From Maribacter forsetii DSM 18668 (lineage in GTDB: Bacteria > Bacteroidota > Bacteroidia > Flavobacteriales > Flavobacteriaceae): 64,000 nucleotides of DNA. Below are positions 62,999 through 64,000 of this stretch, piece after piece; positions within the stretch are counted from its first letter, which is position 1; every line of letters starts with the position of its first letter. Location of the stretch: assembly GCF_000744105.1 (NCBI RefSeq), contig NZ_JQLH01000001.1, positions 310,001-374,000 of the forward strand, in the 5' to 3' direction. The notes under the pieces were generated by a model. The model searched no databases. It was not told the DNA's origin and saw nothing but the letters and a program-made list of their open reading frames with translations. The translations under genes and the position numbers were made by a program.

Positions 62999-63345
62999 TT
63001 TATTTTACTAATTAGACTATTGATCATTTTAGATTCTATTGAAATCAATTCAAAAGTTGACTTCAAGTCTCCGCTATCTAAAAATTTCAATTCTTCTGAT
63101 ATTATTAATTGAGTTTCTACTTCAAAAAGAGAACCTAGTGCAATTTCTAAAAATCGTTTAAATTCAACTTCACTATTTCTACTGCATCCTTCTGCAATAT
63201 TTGAAGGAACTGATACTGCGGCTCTAGAAAGTTGACTTTTAAGTCCAAATTTTTCTTCGCTTGGTAATTTTTGAACTAAACTATAAACATGCTTAACTAT
63301 GGTGATTCCATTTTTCCATATTTCAAGCTTTTTAAAGTCCCTCAT
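62989..63345 (-). CDS. Four-helix bundle protein (S23 / 23S rRNA intervening-sequence family)
   Basis: 118 aa. The signature is FGLKSQLSRAAVSVPSNIAEG, key residues SQLSRAAVSVPSNIAEG, then FLEIALGSLFEVETQLII. This family is named from intervening sequences in 23S rRNA genes; here it stands in a heme operon between hemD and hemE, with heptad-repeat spacers on both sides. It probably forms a pentamer of four-helix bundles. Function unknown; in Bacteroidota it often appears as an inserted single gene. Confidence 0.93.
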   Translation of the reverse strand: MRDFKKLEIWKNGITIVKHVYSLVQKLPSEEKFGLKSQLSRAAVSVPSNIAEGCSRNSEVEFKRFLEIALGSLFEVETQLIISEELKFLDSGDLKSTFELISIESKMINSLISKIKNS

Positions 63346-63394
63346 AATTTATTGTACAGCCAAAGGCTAGCAGCCAATAGCCAACAGCCATTAG
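63346..63394 (-). repeat. Heptad-repeat spacer between hemD and the four-helix gene
   Basis: On the transcribed strand the units are TGGCTGT, TGGCTAT, TGGCTGC, TAGCCTT, TGGCTGT. The words are related by reverse complement to those after the four-helix gene. Confidence 0.75.
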
Positions 63395-64000
63395 CTAATC
63401 TTCATAATCCGCATTCACCAATTCAATAACACTTTCTACCGTTGGTATTTTGGCAACTTTTACTTCCTTGAAATGTTCCCTAGCAGCTTTTGCAGTAGTT
63501 TCACCAATACAGTAGGCAACTCTGTCAGTAGAATTCTCTTTTAAATAGCTTTCTACGTTAGACGGACTAAAGAACATGATGCCTTTTGCGCTTTCTGGTA
63601 TGGCTTTCCCAGATAGTTTAGTTCGGTAGGCTTCTATGGCGTTTACTTCAATATTGTTTTCCTCTAAGATGCTTGGCAACTCTTCTAAACTTAGATTACC
63701 ATGAAAATAGGTGACCTCTGTGCCATCAATAAACTCCACTAAGTGGTTGGCTAAATCTTTTGCATTATTTTCATAATGCGTGATCTTACCAAAGGCATTT
63801 TTTAATAACCTTCGCGTTTTTCTGCCTACACAGTAAATATTTTCAAATTCTAATTCTGCGGCACTTCTACTGGCTAAAACAGCTTCAACTGCATTTCTAC
63901 TGGTAAAGACAACATTTTTATGGGTCTTTTTCAATATGATGGGTGAAATACGATTCGGATTAATTTTTATAAAATCGTCTGAATCTGCATTCACGGATAT
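63395..64000 (-). CDS. hemD: Uroporphyrinogen-III synthase, N-terminus outside the window
   Basis: About 202 codons to the window edge, open without a stop. The visible chain has VVFTSRNAVEAVL, IYCVGRKTRRLLKN, YFHGNLSLEELPSIL, and IMFFSPSNVESYLKEN with YCIGETTAKAAREHF, the standard HemD pattern of two alpha-beta domains. About 20-40 N-terminal residues are missing. A GTG at 63994 is probably not the start. It closes the ring of hydroxymethylbilane to uroporphyrinogen III, upstream of hemE in the pathway. Confidence 0.92.
   Translation of the reverse strand: MSVNADSDDFIKINPNRISPIILKKTHKNVVFTSRNAVEAVLASRSAAELEFENIYCVGRKTRRLLKNAFGKITHYENNAKDLANHLVEFIDGTEVTYFHGNLSLEELPSILEENNIEVNAIEAYRTKLSGKAIPESAKGIMFFSPSNVESYLKENSTDRVAYCIGETTAKAAREHFKEVKVAKIPTVESVIELVNADYED

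Noticed and set aside
1..64000. CRISPR array, prophage or biosynthetic gene cluster
   Set aside because: No regular repeat-spacer arrays, phage structural genes or large synthase genes are present. The phzF homologue alone does not indicate a phenazine cluster.

Overview
The window is chromosomal DNA of a marine-type member of the Flavobacteriaceae (Bacteroidota). Evidence for this is the AT-rich sequence, the near absence of Shine-Dalgarno sites, promoters of the Bacteroidota form (TTG about 20 bp before TAnnTTTG), a subtilisin-like protease with a type IX secretion C-terminal domain, a TonB-dependent receptor with a carboxypeptidase-like N-terminal domain, an ABC permease fused to an M1 peptidase, and the families DUF2480, DUF3078 and DUF4421. 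No rRNA, tRNA or CRISPR array was seen. The genus cannot be fixed from this stretch.

Layout. 1-19620 is mostly housekeeping: a partial DJ-1/PfpI gene, a solo Vsr-like endonuclease, the sdhC-sdhA-sdhB operon, small conserved genes, a large beta-propeller protein with two M28 peptidases, pepP, xth, a fasciclin protein, brnQ, thiL and a Tat-exported Gfo/Idh/MocA oxidoreductase. 20073-29285 is the SUF iron-sulfur assembly cluster (sufA-like, sufB, sufC, sufD, sufS, sufE, sufT-like, DUF2480, DUF3078), split between sufD and sufS by two outer-membrane barrel genes. 29567-38730 holds hflX, a surface nuclease/phosphatase-type protein, the secreted protease, a PolB-like exonuclease, and a TonB receptor with a cysteine-rich partner.

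38731-45000 is the accessory region: an IS1182-type transposase remnant, a YcxB-like membrane protein, an apparently intact IS110 element with a candidate bridge RNA in its left end, a structured cassette-like junction, orphan secreted and TPR proteins, and a RelA/SpoT-domain alarmone synthetase. Two diverged copies of a 270-300 bp intergenic repeat with terminator- or operator-like hairpins bracket the three-gene block at 42148-44629.

45004-64000 returns to core functions: ogt, a CNNM/CBS membrane protein, a serine hydrolase, hemB, two tandem TPR/AraC regulators, an ankyrin protein, an ABC ATPase with its permease-M1 peptidase fusion, phzF, and a heme cluster (hemD, four-helix-bundle gene, hemE, GNAT, hemF, DUF4421).

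The most unusual pattern is in operon spacers. sdhA/sdhB, sufA/sufB, sufC/sufD, hemD/four-helix gene and four-helix gene/hemE are separated by short elements built of 7-base units. Each locus uses a different word, and several elements fold back on themselves. The second highlight is the IS110 left end, where a predicted hairpin loop carries ten bases that recur at the right end of the element.
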